DNA of 38,521 nucleotides from Pseudomonadota bacterium (GTDB taxonomy: Bacteria; Desulfobacterota; Anaeroferrophillalia; Anaeroferrophillales; Tharpellaceae): the NCBI GenBank assembly GCA_015486505.1, contig WFRP01000193.1, positions 1-38,521 on the forward strand. The letters are read 5' to 3'. Positions 27,261 to 36,953 of the stretch are shown here, in pieces. A model generated the notes under the pieces. It saw only the letters and a list, made by a program, of their open reading frames with translations. It had not been told where the DNA came from and made no database searches. Made by a program: the position numbers and the translations under genes. Position 1 is the first letter of the stretch. Each line of letters opens with the position of its first letter.

Positions 27261-28847
27261 ATGAATGAACTAGGTTTTCCGATAATCAGCCTTGTGACCT
27301 TCTTTCCGATCTTCGGGGCTTTGGTCCTGATGTTTATCGATAAAGAGGCGAAAGATACACTTCGAGGCACAGCCATGGTTTTTGCCATGATTGAGTTCTT
27401 TATCTCGTTGCCGATCATCTTTGCTTTTCAGAGCGGTACCGCGGATATGCAGTTTGTTGAACGCTATACCTGGGTTAAAAGTGCCGGATTGAGCTATTAT
27501 ATCGGCCTTGACGGTATCAGCCTCTGGATCTTTATGCTGACTACTTTTTTAACTCCGATTTGTGTTCTGTGCTCCTGGACCTATATCCAGAAACGGGTCA
27601 AAGAATTTATGATCTGTCTGCTTCTCCTGGAGACCGCGATGCTCGGGGCTCTGGTCTCCCTTGATCTGATTCTTTTCTACATCTTCTGGGAACTGATGCT
27701 GATTCCGATGTATTTCCTGATCGGGGTCTGGGGCGGAGACAACCGGATTTACGCAGCGGTCAAGTTTTTTATCTATACCGCCGCCGGTTCGGTTTTTATG
27801 CTGCTGTCAATCTTCTTCCTTTATTACCTTAACCACAAGATGACCGGCGTTTATACTTTCGATCTTTTGGAACTTTATAAACTCAATATCCCGGTCGCGA
27901 CCCAGTTCTGGCTGTGTCTGGCATTTTTTGTCTCCTTTGCCATCAAGGTTCCGATGTTCCCGTTGCATACCTGGCTGCCCGATGCTCATGTACAGGCGCC
28001 GACTGCCGGTAGTGTGATTCTGGCGGGCGTCCTCTTGAAGATGGGGACTTACGGTTTTATGCGCTTTGCGATCCCGCTTTTTCCCTATGCCAGTAATCAG
28101 TTTACGCCGGTGATTGCGACTTTGGCGGTGGTCGGTATTATTTACGGGGCCCTGGTCGCATTGATTCAGCCGGATATGAAAAAACTGGTTGCCTATTCCA
28201 GCGTCAGCCATCTTGGCTATGTTATGCTGGGAATCTTCGCCTTTAATATGCAGGGTGTCGAAGGGGGCCTTTATCAGATGCTTAACCACGGTGTCAGCAC
28301 CGGGGCACTGTTTTTGATTGTCGGGATGCTTTATGAACGGCGGCATACGCGGATGATCAAGGATTTCGGTGGGATTGCCAAAGTTATGCCGGTTTTTGCA
28401 ACCTTCTTTATGATTATGACCTTATCCTCGATTGCGGTTCCCGGTACCAATGGTTTTGTCGGTGAGTTTATGATTCTGGTCGGCGCTTTCCGTTCTTTGC
28501 CGATGCATGCGGTTTTCGCCACCTCAGGGGCTATCCTTGGTGCCCTCTATATGCTCTGGATGTATCAGCGGGTTATGTTCCAGCCGCTCGACAATGAGAA
28601 AAATAAAGTCCTGAAAGACCTTAATGTTCGGGAGATTGTAACCCTTTTGCCGCTGGCGATCCTGGTTTTCGTTATGGGCTTTTTCCCCGGCTATTTCATC
28701 AATAAAATGAATGCGTCATGCGAGCATTTTCTGAAAACCTATGACCAGCAGGTGGCTATGTATAAACAGCAGGTTGAAGACAGCAGTCAGGCCAAACTTG
28801 CTCAGGTTATGTCGGCCAATCAGTTAAAAAGTACTTTAAGCGATTAA
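27261..28847 (+). CDS. nuoM: NADH-quinone oxidoreductase subunit M
   Basis: 528 aa; FYIFWELMLIPMYFLIGVWGG, VPMFPLHTWLPDAHVQAPTAGSVILAGVLLKMGTYG. Confidence 0.97.
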   Translation: MNELGFPIISLVTFFPIFGALVLMFIDKEAKDTLRGTAMVFAMIEFFISLPIIFAFQSGTADMQFVERYTWVKSAGLSYYIGLDGISLWIFMLTTFLTPICVLCSWTYIQKRVKEFMICLLLLETAMLGALVSLDLILFYIFWELMLIPMYFLIGVWGGDNRIYAAVKFFIYTAAGSVFMLLSIFFLYYLNHKMTGVYTFDLLELYKLNIPVATQFWLCLAFFVSFAIKVPMFPLHTWLPDAHVQAPTAGSVILAGVLLKMGTYGFMRFAIPLFPYASNQFTPVIATLAVVGIIYGALVALIQPDMKKLVAYSSVSHLGYVMLGIFAFNMQGVEGGLYQMLNHGVSTGALFLIVGMLYERRHTRMIKDFGGIAKVMPVFATFFMIMTLSSIAVPGTNGFVGEFMILVGAFRSLPMHAVFATSGAILGALYMLWMYQRVMFQPLDNEKNKVLKDLNVREIVTLLPLAILVFVMGFFPGYFINKMNASCEHFLKTYDQQVAMYKQQVEDSSQAKLAQVMSANQLKSTLSD

Positions 28848-28927
28848 ACAGCTGTAAATATTGTTTTTATCCTGAATATTCAATTATTACTTATTACACT
28901 TTTATAAGATAAATTTGGAGGAGAGTG

Positions 28928-30397
28928 ATGGAAATGCTGGATTTTGTTGTCCCGGCACTTAATCTTAAGGCGATTCTGCCGCAGCTGATATTGGCATTAA
29001 CGGCGTTGACAGTTCTTTTAGTCGATGTTTTTGCCAAAGAGAAAGGGAAAACTTCCCTCGGCGCATTGTCTTTTACAGGGGTTCTTTTCGCCTTGATCGC
29101 TCTCGTACTTTCGCGTGGCAGCCATGAGTCGGCCTACTCCGGGATGCTGATGGCTGATGGCTTCGGCTTTTTTATCACGCTGATCGTCTGCATTGTTACT
29201 ATTTTGACGATTCTCGCCTCGATGAATTACGAAAAGATCTGTAAAAATATAAAAGTCGGTGAATTCTACTGCTTGATGCTTTTTGCCGCTTTCGGCATGT
29301 CCTTTATGGGCAATGCCGGCAACCTGATAATGATCTTTGTCGCCCTGGAGACGATGTCGATTTCAATCTATGTTCTGGCCGGGTTTAAGACCGATGATGC
29401 CAAATCAATCGAATCAGCCCTTAAATATTTCCTGCTTGGAGCTTTTGCCTCAGGTTTTCTCCTCTTCGGTTTTGCCCTGGTATACGGTGCCGGCGGGACC
29501 CTTGACATCGTCAAACTGGGGAAATTTTTCACCGCCAACCCCGATGCCCTGCATCACCCGATGGTTATGGGCGGCATCGCCCTGATGACTGTCGGCTTCG
29601 GTTTCAAGATTGCCATGTTCCCGTTCCATATGTGGACTCCGGATGTTTATGAAGGGGCGCCGACCGTGGTTACCGGTTTTATGGCAACCGGCGTGAAAGC
29701 GGCCGCCTTTGCCGCGCTTATCCGGGTCTTTTTTGTTGGTTTTGCCCCCTTGCAGGCGGACTGGACGACGATTATGTGGGTCGGTGCATTTTTGACGATG
29801 ACGATCGGTAACCTGGTCGCGATCGTCCAGACCGATATAAAACGGATGCTGGCCTATTCCAGTATCGCCCATGCCGGTTATCTCCTGGTTGGTTTCGTTG
29901 TCGGAACCGATCTCGCCCGCTCGGGAATGCTTTTTTATCTCTTGGCCTATGCTTTCGCCAATATCGGTGCTTTAGCCGTGATTTCGGCCATGGGTAAGGA
30001 TGGCAAAGAATACACTGAACTTAGCGATTATTCCGGCGTCGGCTTCAAATATCCCTTCCTCGGTCTGATGATGTCGGTCTTTATCTTTTCAATGGCGGGA
30101 ATTCCACCGGCGGCGGGCTTTATGGGGAAATTCTTCATTTTTTCCGAAGCAATCAAATCCGGCTATATCTGGCTTGCGGTCTTCGGCGTAATTAACAGCG
30201 TGATTTCACTTTACTATTATCTTGGCGTCATTGTCCGCATGTATTTCCGGGAGCCCGACCGGGAGATCAGCATTATGGCGCCGACCGGAACCATGGTCGC
30301 CGCCCTCTCCATCGCCGCCTTCTGCATACTCCAGATGGGAATCTTCCCCTCATACATCTGGGATTTGGCCCGTGAGTCAGTTAAAATGATAATGTAA
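28928..30397 (+). CDS. nuoN: NADH-quinone oxidoreductase subunit N
   Basis: FKIAMFPFHMWTPDVYEGAPTVVTGFMATGVKAAAFAAL, MLAYSSIAHAGYLLVG. Confidence 0.97.
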   Translation: MEMLDFVVPALNLKAILPQLILALTALTVLLVDVFAKEKGKTSLGALSFTGVLFALIALVLSRGSHESAYSGMLMADGFGFFITLIVCIVTILTILASMNYEKICKNIKVGEFYCLMLFAAFGMSFMGNAGNLIMIFVALETMSISIYVLAGFKTDDAKSIESALKYFLLGAFASGFLLFGFALVYGAGGTLDIVKLGKFFTANPDALHHPMVMGGIALMTVGFGFKIAMFPFHMWTPDVYEGAPTVVTGFMATGVKAAAFAALIRVFFVGFAPLQADWTTIMWVGAFLTMTIGNLVAIVQTDIKRMLAYSSIAHAGYLLVGFVVGTDLARSGMLFYLLAYAFANIGALAVISAMGKDGKEYTELSDYSGVGFKYPFLGLMMSVFIFSMAGIPPAAGFMGKFFIFSEAIKSGYIWLAVFGVINSVISLYYYLGVIVRMYFREPDREISIMAPTGTMVAALSIAAFCILQMGIFPSYIWDLARESVKMIM

Positions 30398-30429
30398 TCA
30401 GGCTTTGCGAAAAAATTTACTTGACCAGA

Positions 30430-30457
30430 GGGTGTGATTTGATCACACCCTTTTTTT
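30430..30457 (+). terminator. Rho-independent terminator of the nuo operon
   Basis: Perfect 9-bp stem GGGTGTGAT-TTG-ATCACACCC followed by TTTTTTT. Confidence 0.95.
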
Positions 30458-30470
30458 GTTTAAAACAAAA

Positions 30471-30590
30471 GTAACAATTGCGCCAAATCCGGGGTCGGGA
30501 GCGGTTTTTCTCCGCTAGGCGTTAAGATTTCTGTTTTTCCTTTAAGCTCGCTGCGCCCGCCTTGCAAAACTCGCTTACGCTATTACAGAA
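30471..30590 (+). mobile_element. Truncated copy of MITE-like family B
   Basis: gtaacaattgcgccaaatccggggtcgggagcggtttttctccgctaggcgttaagatttctgtttttcctttaagctcgctgcgcccgccttgcaaaactcgcttacgct matches the left half of 31465-31703; right half absent. Confidence 0.85.
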
Positions 30591-30650
30591 GGTGCGCGCG
30601 GTCCTGGACAGGGAAAAATGAGTTGAAACAAAAAAGTAAAAGGAACGTAA

Positions 30651-30690
30651 AAGGGCTGCAACTTGTTAAAGTTGCAGCCCTTTTATTTTT
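30651..30690. terminator. Probable bidirectional terminator between the nuo side and tRNA-Leu
   Basis: GGGCTGCAAC-TTGTTAAA-GTTGCAGCCC with a T-rich tail on the plus side and A-rich sequence on the left. Confidence 0.75.
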
Positions 30691-30691
30691 G

Positions 30692-30778
30692 TGGTGCCGA
30701 AGGCCGGAATCGAACCGGCACGGGTGCTCACCCACTACCCCCTCAAGATAGCGTGTCTACCAGTTCCACCACTTCGGC
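30692..30778 (-). tRNA. tRNA-Leu (anticodon GAG), CCA encoded
   Basis: Reverse strand GCCGAAGTGGTGGAACTGGTAGACACGCTATCTTGAGGGGGTAGTGGGTGAGCACCCGTGCCGGTTCGATTCCGGCCTTCGGCACCA; class II long variable arm. Confidence 0.95.
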
Positions 30779-30887
30779 AGCAGAGCGGATTCGCTGATTC
30801 TGCTTGCGAAACCGGTGGACTTCTAAACTAAATCTTGAAACTTGTCAAGTGATTGTTGGCTTTTTGCCGGAGTTTTCAGGCCGGGAT

Positions 30888-31301
30888 TCAGACGCTGATG
30901 TCGACCAGAAGGCCGGTCCCGCTTATGATCTCTTTAATCAGAAGTTCAATCTTTTCCGGAGAGTAGAAAAAACGTTTATTGAGTTGGCGGCATATCTGAC
31001 GATTGCTGTGGCAATCGTAGGCTCTAAGCTCGAAGCCGTCCGGTATCTCCAGCAGGGAGATGTGCAAGCCGTGTTCATGGAGTTTGAGTTTTTTGCAGGT
31101 CTGTTTTAGGATGGACAGGATTTCACGATAGTCACGGTTGTTTTTTTTACGTTTCGGGCTTGGGGTCGCGGGTAAATAGGGTGGCGTTCGCTCCCTGCGG
31201 GTACGGCGCTTTCTTAGGTTTAATGGCGGAGTGTATTGCGCTACGGAAATTATTGGAATCTGATTCGGCTCTGCCGGCGGGGTTCTGGGTGATTCATACA
31301 T
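30888..31301 (-). CDS. Hypothetical protein, possibly FlaG-like C-terminus
   Basis: 137-aa ORF; LHISLLEIPDGFELRAYDCHSNRQICRQL...LIKEIISGTGLLVDISV. Weak resemblance only. Confidence 0.45.
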   Translation of the reverse strand: MYESPRTPPAEPNQIPIISVAQYTPPLNLRKRRTRRERTPPYLPATPSPKRKKNNRDYREILSILKQTCKKLKLHEHGLHISLLEIPDGFELRAYDCHSNRQICRQLNKRFFYSPEKIELLIKEIISGTGLLVDISV

Positions 31302-31464
31302 GGGCGGCTCACTTGAATTGAGTTATTAATTGACAGCCTGATGACAATTTGGTGTCTATCTGTTTATAGAAGCAGTCTATCTTGAATGTTCCGGTCTGTC
31401 AAGGGTGAGAGTTTTTGTGCTGGAGTGCTTACTTGACATTCTTATAAGATAAGCTTATCAATAG

Positions 31465-31703
31465 GTAACTATTCAGCCGAATCCGGGGTCGGGCGCGGTT
31501 TTTCTCCGCTAGGCGTTAAGATTTCTGTTTTTCCTTTAAGCTCGCTGTGCCCGCCTTGCAAAACTCGCTACGCTCAAACAGTTGCAATGTTGATGGGCTC
31601 CCGCTCGCTTCCGAAAAACAACGAAATCGTTTCCGCAACCGCTTACGAAAAACCACCCCCGCCCCCTCCAGAAGGTGGGGGTAAAATTTGGCTGAATAGT
31701 TAC
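31465..31703 (+). mobile_element. Complete 239-bp MITE-like element (family B), IS66-like ends
   Basis: Perfect 14-bp TIRs GTAACTATTCAGCC / GGCTGAATAGTTAC, flanked by 8-bp direct repeat ATCAATAG (31457-31464 and 31704-31711); no ORF. Confidence 0.9.
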
Positions 31704-31751
31704 ATCAATAGTTACAAATCAATTACAGTTTTTATGGTCTGAGGAGCATTG

Positions 31752-33089
31752 ATGTTAAAAAAATCTTTGCCGCCGCTGGCGCATCGGCTGCGGCCGCGGG
31801 ACTTGTCTGAATTTGTCGGCCAGCGGCATCTTCTCGGAGAGAAGGGCTTTATCGGGATGATGCTGGCCCGCGGACATCTGGATTCGATGGTCTTCTGGGG
31901 GCCGCCGGGCTGTGGTAAAACAACCCTGGCGAATCTGCTTGCCGGGGCGGTCGCGGCTGATTTTCACCGGCTTTCCGCCGTAACCGCCGGAGTGGCTGAT
32001 ATTCGGAAAATTGCCAAAACCGGCCGGGAAAATCGGGAAAAAGGTCAGCGGACCGTGCTTTTCCTGGACGAGATTCACCGATTCAATAAAGCCCAGCAGG
32101 ATTTTCTCCTGGCCCCGGTCGAAGAGGGGGCCTTGATTCTTCTGGGGGCGACGACGGAAAATCCCTCTTTTTCCATTATTACGCCGCTGCTTTCCCGGGT
32201 GCGGGTTGCCGTTCTGAAAGCGTTATCGATTGAAATGAGTCTTGAATTGCTGCGAAAAGCTGTGCTCAGACTGGCTGATGATTACGGACGCGGGGTAACT
32301 GTTGCCGATGGGGTTCTGGAGCGGATTGCCGTTTTTGCCGAAGGTGATGCCCGCCGGGGCTTGAATTTGCTGGAGACGGCCTTTATTAATCTTGACCCTG
32401 AGCGTTGTCAACTGCGGGAAGAAGATCTTAAGCCTTTGCTTACGGGCCGGGGGCTGGCCTATGACCGCGATGGGGAGGAGCATTTTAATCAGATTTCGGC
32501 TTTTATTAAAAGTATGCGGGCCGGGGATCCGGATGCCGCCCTCTACTGGCTCGGGCGGATGCTGATTTCCGGAGAGGAGCCGCTCTATCTGGCCCGGCGT
32601 ATGATTCGTTTTGCCAGTGAGGATATCGGCAATGCCGCCCCGCAGGCTTTGCAACTGGCGATAAACGCGCGTCAGGCTTACGAAACCCTGGGTTCGCCGG
32701 AAGGCGAACTGGCGCTTTATCAGGTGGCGGCCTATCTGGCGACAGCGCCGAAAAGTGACGCGGTTTATCTGGCGATGAAACGGGTGATTAAAGAGATTAA
32801 AAAAAGCGGCAATCAGCCGGTGCCGCTGCAGGTGCGCAATGCCCCGACCGGTTTACTGCGGGAACTTGGCTACGGCTCCGGTTATGTTAATCCGCATCGT
32901 GACAAAATAAATCCCGGCCTGATTGTCGCGCTGCCGGAAAAGCTTGTCGGTCTGTCCTTCTATCAGCCGAGCGAAAATGGTTATGAGGCCACAGTAAATC
33001 AGCGTTTGCGTGAGCGGGAGCAGCTTCTGCGGCAATTACGCTCGGCGGCCGTTCCGAAACCGGCGTCTGCTTCAGGGAGTAAATCTTAA
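31752..33089 (+). CDS. rarA: Replication-associated recombination protein RarA (MgsA), AAA ATPase
   Basis: PLAHRLRPRDLSEFVGQRHLLG, FWGPPGCGKTTLANLLA, FLDEIHRFNKAQQDFLL, GATTENPSF. Confidence 0.95.
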   Translation: MLKKSLPPLAHRLRPRDLSEFVGQRHLLGEKGFIGMMLARGHLDSMVFWGPPGCGKTTLANLLAGAVAADFHRLSAVTAGVADIRKIAKTGRENREKGQRTVLFLDEIHRFNKAQQDFLLAPVEEGALILLGATTENPSFSIITPLLSRVRVAVLKALSIEMSLELLRKAVLRLADDYGRGVTVADGVLERIAVFAEGDARRGLNLLETAFINLDPERCQLREEDLKPLLTGRGLAYDRDGEEHFNQISAFIKSMRAGDPDAALYWLGRMLISGEEPLYLARRMIRFASEDIGNAAPQALQLAINARQAYETLGSPEGELALYQVAAYLATAPKSDAVYLAMKRVIKEIKKSGNQPVPLQVRNAPTGLLRELGYGSGYVNPHRDKINPGLIVALPEKLVGLSFYQPSENGYEATVNQRLREREQLLRQLRSAAVPKPASASGSKS

Positions 33090-33094
33090 GTAAA

Positions 33095-34942
33095 ATGTCG
33101 GAAGCAAGGTCAGATATACCGGCTCCTCTGGCGGAAAAGCTGGAAGCATTGCCGGATCAGCCCGGGGTCTATCAGTTTCTCGATAGTAATGGCCGGATTC
33201 TTTATGTCGGGAAAGCGATTTCGCTCTCCAAACGGGTACGTTCCTATTTTTCCGGGAAACCGGATCGGGCCAAGACGGCGCTGCTGATAAAAAAAATCGC
33301 TGATCTGGAAATTATTTTGACCGCCGGCGAGGTTGAAGCCCTGCTTTTGGAGAATAACCTTATTAAAGAGCGGCGCCCGCCTTTTAATATTGACCTTAAA
33401 GATGATAAAAATTATCCCTATGTGCGCCTTGATCGGCAACAGAAATTTCCCCGTTTTGAGGTGGTGCGCCGCCGTAAGGCCGATGGTGCCCGCTATTTCG
33501 GTCCCTATCCGGCCGTCGGCGCCCTGCGCAAAACCTTAGCTCTGCTCAATAAGCATTTTCTCCTGCGGCGTTGTCGGGGTGAGCGTTTCGCCAATCGGGT
33601 GCGTCCTTGTTTGAATTATCAGATGCGGCTTTGTTCCGGGCCCTGTTGTAACCAGGTGTCGCCGGCGGAGTATCGCCGCCGGATCGTATCGGCGGCTTTG
33701 ATTCTCGGCGGCCGCGGAGAGCCGGTTTTGCGGAGTTTGAAACGTGAAATGGCCAAAGCCGCGGCCGCGTTGGATTTTGAACGGGCCGCCGGGCTGCGGG
33801 ACGCGGTCGCTGATCTTGAACTGGTGCTGGAAAATCAGGCGATTGATGCCGGTCGGGACGAAGATGTTGATGTTGTCGGCTGCGCTTTCGCTGCGGACGG
33901 CACCGGGGCCCTCTATCTTTTAACTATCCGGCGCGGAAATGTAATCGGCGGGCGTCCTTTTTTGTCGGCTGATTACGGGGGTGATTCCGAAGATTTGGCC
34001 GGGGCTTTTTTGCAGCGCCATTATGGCGAAGCTGGAGTCGGTGAGACGCCGCCGCCGCTGATTATAGTCTCCTCTCTGGGGGAGGGGGGGGCGGCTTTGA
34101 TTGACTGGCTCGAAAATCTGAGTGGTCGGCGGGTGCGTTTGCAGGTGCCTGAGCGTGGTCGGCGCCTGCAGCTTCTGCGGCTGGCGGAAAAAAATGCCTT
34201 TGAGTTTCTGCAGCGCCGGAAATCGTGGGCTGATTTTCCGGAATCGGCGCTGACAGAGCTTGCTCGGCTCTGTCATTTAAAGCAGGCTCCGGCAGTAATT
34301 GAAGGGGTTGATATCTCAAATCTGCAGGACGAAAATGTGGTTGCTTCCCTGGTCTGCTTTCGTGATGGTAAGGCGAGTAAAAGTGAATACCGCCGCTATC
34401 GTCTCGATAATGCCCCGCCGGATGATTTTGCCCGGATGGCGCTGGTTATCCGGCGGCGTTTTTGTGGCGCTGCCGGTCGGCCGCTGCCGGATCTTATGCT
34501 GCTTGACGGGGGGCGGCCGCAGCTGGCCGCGGTCAGCCGGGTTTTGTTGGAGTTGGGTGTTTCCGTGCCGCTTCTGGCGATAGCCAAAGGCCGCGATGAA
34601 CGCGGCGCCAAAAAAAACGCGATTCCGGATATTTTTTTTCAGCCGGGGCGCAAGGAGACGCTTAATCTGGGGCCGCGCGCGCCGGCGTATCGTCTGCTGC
34701 AGCAGGTGCGTGATGAAGCGCATCGTTACGCGATTAGCTATCACCGGTTGCTGCGGCAGCAGGGGCGGGAAACCCTGCTGCTGGAGATTGACGGGGTTGG
34801 AAAAAAACGGGCGCGGCAGCTCTTGAAAATGTTCGGCAGTGTTGAAGCCCTCAACTCGCTTACGCCGGAAGAGATGGCGCAAAAAGCGGCAATTCCGCTG
34901 TCGGTTGCCCGTAATATAGCGGATTTCCTGCGCTGGGTGTGA
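33095..34942 (+). CDS. uvrC: Excinuclease ABC subunit C
   Basis: 615 aa; LPDQPGVYQFLDSNGRILYVGKA, DLKDDKNYPYVRL, RCLNYQMRLCSGPC-like, C-terminal HhH region. Confidence 0.96.
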   Translation: MSEARSDIPAPLAEKLEALPDQPGVYQFLDSNGRILYVGKAISLSKRVRSYFSGKPDRAKTALLIKKIADLEIILTAGEVEALLLENNLIKERRPPFNIDLKDDKNYPYVRLDRQQKFPRFEVVRRRKADGARYFGPYPAVGALRKTLALLNKHFLLRRCRGERFANRVRPCLNYQMRLCSGPCCNQVSPAEYRRRIVSAALILGGRGEPVLRSLKREMAKAAAALDFERAAGLRDAVADLELVLENQAIDAGRDEDVDVVGCAFAADGTGALYLLTIRRGNVIGGRPFLSADYGGDSEDLAGAFLQRHYGEAGVGETPPPLIIVSSLGEGGAALIDWLENLSGRRVRLQVPERGRRLQLLRLAEKNAFEFLQRRKSWADFPESALTELARLCHLKQAPAVIEGVDISNLQDENVVASLVCFRDGKASKSEYRRYRLDNAPPDDFARMALVIRRRFCGAAGRPLPDLMLLDGGRPQLAAVSRVLLELGVSVPLLAIAKGRDERGAKKNAIPDIFFQPGRKETLNLGPRAPAYRLLQQVRDEAHRYAISYHRLLRQQGRETLLLEIDGVGKKRARQLLKMFGSVEALNSLTPEEMAQKAAIPLSVARNIADFLRWV

Positions 34943-35086
34943 GCTTGAGGATATTTCCTCAGCCGGGCTTGAATCGTTTTTCCGATTGTGTTTTTACTCA
35001 GCCTGTATTAGTAGTTAACCGTAATCCTGAACAAGAGATGTTTTACGATATGGCTTCCGTTTCGCAGGTTAAGGAGAATTGAATTT

Positions 35087-35944
35087 ATGGCAAGAAAGAT
35101 AATGTTGACCGGGGCCGGCAGTCAACTCGGTCGGACAATTTACGCGCTGTTGAAAATCCAGGATGATACCGAGGTTCTGGCGTTGCGGCGTGATGAACTT
35201 GATATCCTGGATGAGACTGCGGTCAGAGCGACGGTTGCGCGCTTAAAGCCCTCGGTTATCATAAACTGTGCCGGATTTAATGATGTGGTCGCGGCCGAAA
35301 ATCGGCTGGCGACCAGGCTTCCGGTTAATACCCGGGGGGTTTTTAATCTGGCTAAGGCGGCAAAAGAATTTCGGGCCTATCTCTGTACTTTCAGCAGTAA
35401 ATTTGTTTTTGACGGGAAAAAAGCGCAGCCCTATGGTGAAGATGATGATTACTGGCCGCTTAATCAGTATGGTTTATCAAAGCACGGCGGCGAAGAGATG
35501 GTCGGCAATCTTTTAGAAAATTTTCTGATTATCCGTAGTGACCTGCTTTATGGCGGCGGCAATGATTTTGTCAGCCGGATACAGCGGGAACTTGAAGCCG
35601 GAAACCCGGTTAAAGTGAGCGATGATTTTTTTGTCGCCCCGACTTATCTTGGTGATCTGGCCGCGGCGACGCTGGCTTTAGTCTATGAATGGGCGGTCGG
35701 AATTTATCATTATACAAATGATGCCGGGAACGGTATAAATTGTTATGAATTTGCCCGGGCGATTGCGGAGTTGTCGGATCTTGATGCCTCACTGCTGCGG
35801 GCGGTGCCGGTGCTGGAGACCGGCTGCGGCGCTCCTTTGTCGCTGCCGCCCCGGGCTATTTTGAGTGTTGAACGGTTCCGGGAGATGTTTCCCGCTCTGG
35901 TCCGTCCCTGGCGCGAGGCTCTGGCGGCTTATCTGCTACGCTGA
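35087..35944 (+). CDS. rfbD: dTDP-4-dehydrorhamnose reductase family protein
   Basis: 285 aa; MLTGAGSQLGRTIYALL, ELDILDETAVRATVARLKPSVIINCAGFNDV, YGLSKHGGEEMV. Confidence 0.85.
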   Translation: MARKIMLTGAGSQLGRTIYALLKIQDDTEVLALRRDELDILDETAVRATVARLKPSVIINCAGFNDVVAAENRLATRLPVNTRGVFNLAKAAKEFRAYLCTFSSKFVFDGKKAQPYGEDDDYWPLNQYGLSKHGGEEMVGNLLENFLIIRSDLLYGGGNDFVSRIQRELEAGNPVKVSDDFFVAPTYLGDLAAATLALVYEWAVGIYHYTNDAGNGINCYEFARAIAELSDLDASLLRAVPVLETGCGAPLSLPPRAILSVERFREMFPALVRPWREALAAYLLR

Positions 35945-35981
35945 ACGGCAGTTTTTTTTAAGGGTTGCCAGGGTTGCCACG

Positions 35982-36764
35982 TTAATAGATTTCCGGCCGG
36001 CGGTCATTGTAACAGGCGATGGTACTCCGGGTCTGCTTGATTTTGTTAAGGACAATGGTGGCGCTGAAAGCGCCCTGGCGCGGCGCCGCCGTCAGGGCGG
36101 GCTGGCCCCAGGGGTCGTAGATGGCGGAGCGGCCGGGGAAATGGTTTTCAATGCCCCGGCCGATACGGTTGCAGGCGGCGACATAACACTGGTTTTCGAT
36201 GGCCCGGGCTTTGAGCAGGGTTTGCCAGTGGTCGACACGGGGCTTGGGCCATTGGGCGCAGATTAACAGCAATTCGGCACCTTTAAGGGTCAGGCCGCGG
36301 CTAAGTTCGGGGAAGCGGAGGTCGTAACAGGTCAGCAGGCCGACCGGCAGGCCGTAGATATCTATGAGACAGAGCTTTCGGCCCGCGGTAAAATGCTTAT
36401 CTTCTTCCATAAGTGAGAAGAGATGGATTTTGCGATAGGCGGCTATCTGCCGGCCGCCGGGGTCGAGCAGGAAAAATGTGTTGTAGAAATGATGGTTGTC
36501 GGCCTCGACCAGGCTGCCGCCGATATAGCTGTTGTGCTGTTGCGCGGTCAGGGCCAGTTGCTCAAGAATGAACGGGGTGGTTTCGGCCAGTCGGGTAAAA
36601 TTTTTATAGTCATAACCGCTGCTCCAGAGCTCGGGAAGCAGGATAATATCCGGCGCGGCCGAGCTGGAATCAAGGAGTCTGTGAAAACGAGCCAGATTTT
36701 TTTCGGGTCGGCCTGAGACGACATTCATCTGGATTAAGCTTATAGTGATGCTTCGGCGCTGCAT
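35982..36764 (-). CDS. Carbon-nitrogen hydrolase (nitrilase superfamily, omega-amidase-like)
   Basis: 260 aa; LLPELWSSGYDY, YRKIHLFSLMEEDKHFTAG, VGLLTCYDLRFPELSRGLTLKGAELLLICAQWP. Confidence 0.9.
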   Translation of the reverse strand: MQRRSITISLIQMNVVSGRPEKNLARFHRLLDSSSAAPDIILLPELWSSGYDYKNFTRLAETTPFILEQLALTAQQHNSYIGGSLVEADNHHFYNTFFLLDPGGRQIAAYRKIHLFSLMEEDKHFTAGRKLCLIDIYGLPVGLLTCYDLRFPELSRGLTLKGAELLLICAQWPKPRVDHWQTLLKARAIENQCYVAACNRIGRGIENHFPGRSAIYDPWGQPALTAAPRQGAFSATIVLNKIKQTRSTIACYNDRRPEIY

Positions 36765-36953
36765 TGGTAAAATGGTTTTCCGTCGGGGATTGCAGTTAAA
36801 GTTTGTCGGTTTGGCCGGCCGGTAAAAAAATACGGCGCCATCAGCCTTGAATATTTATGATTTATAGTATACCATATAATAATGTATGGCAAGCGGGTTC
36901 CGGAAAAGATTTTCGGCCGGTTTCATTGATACTGAAATTAGGGAGGGGAGTTT

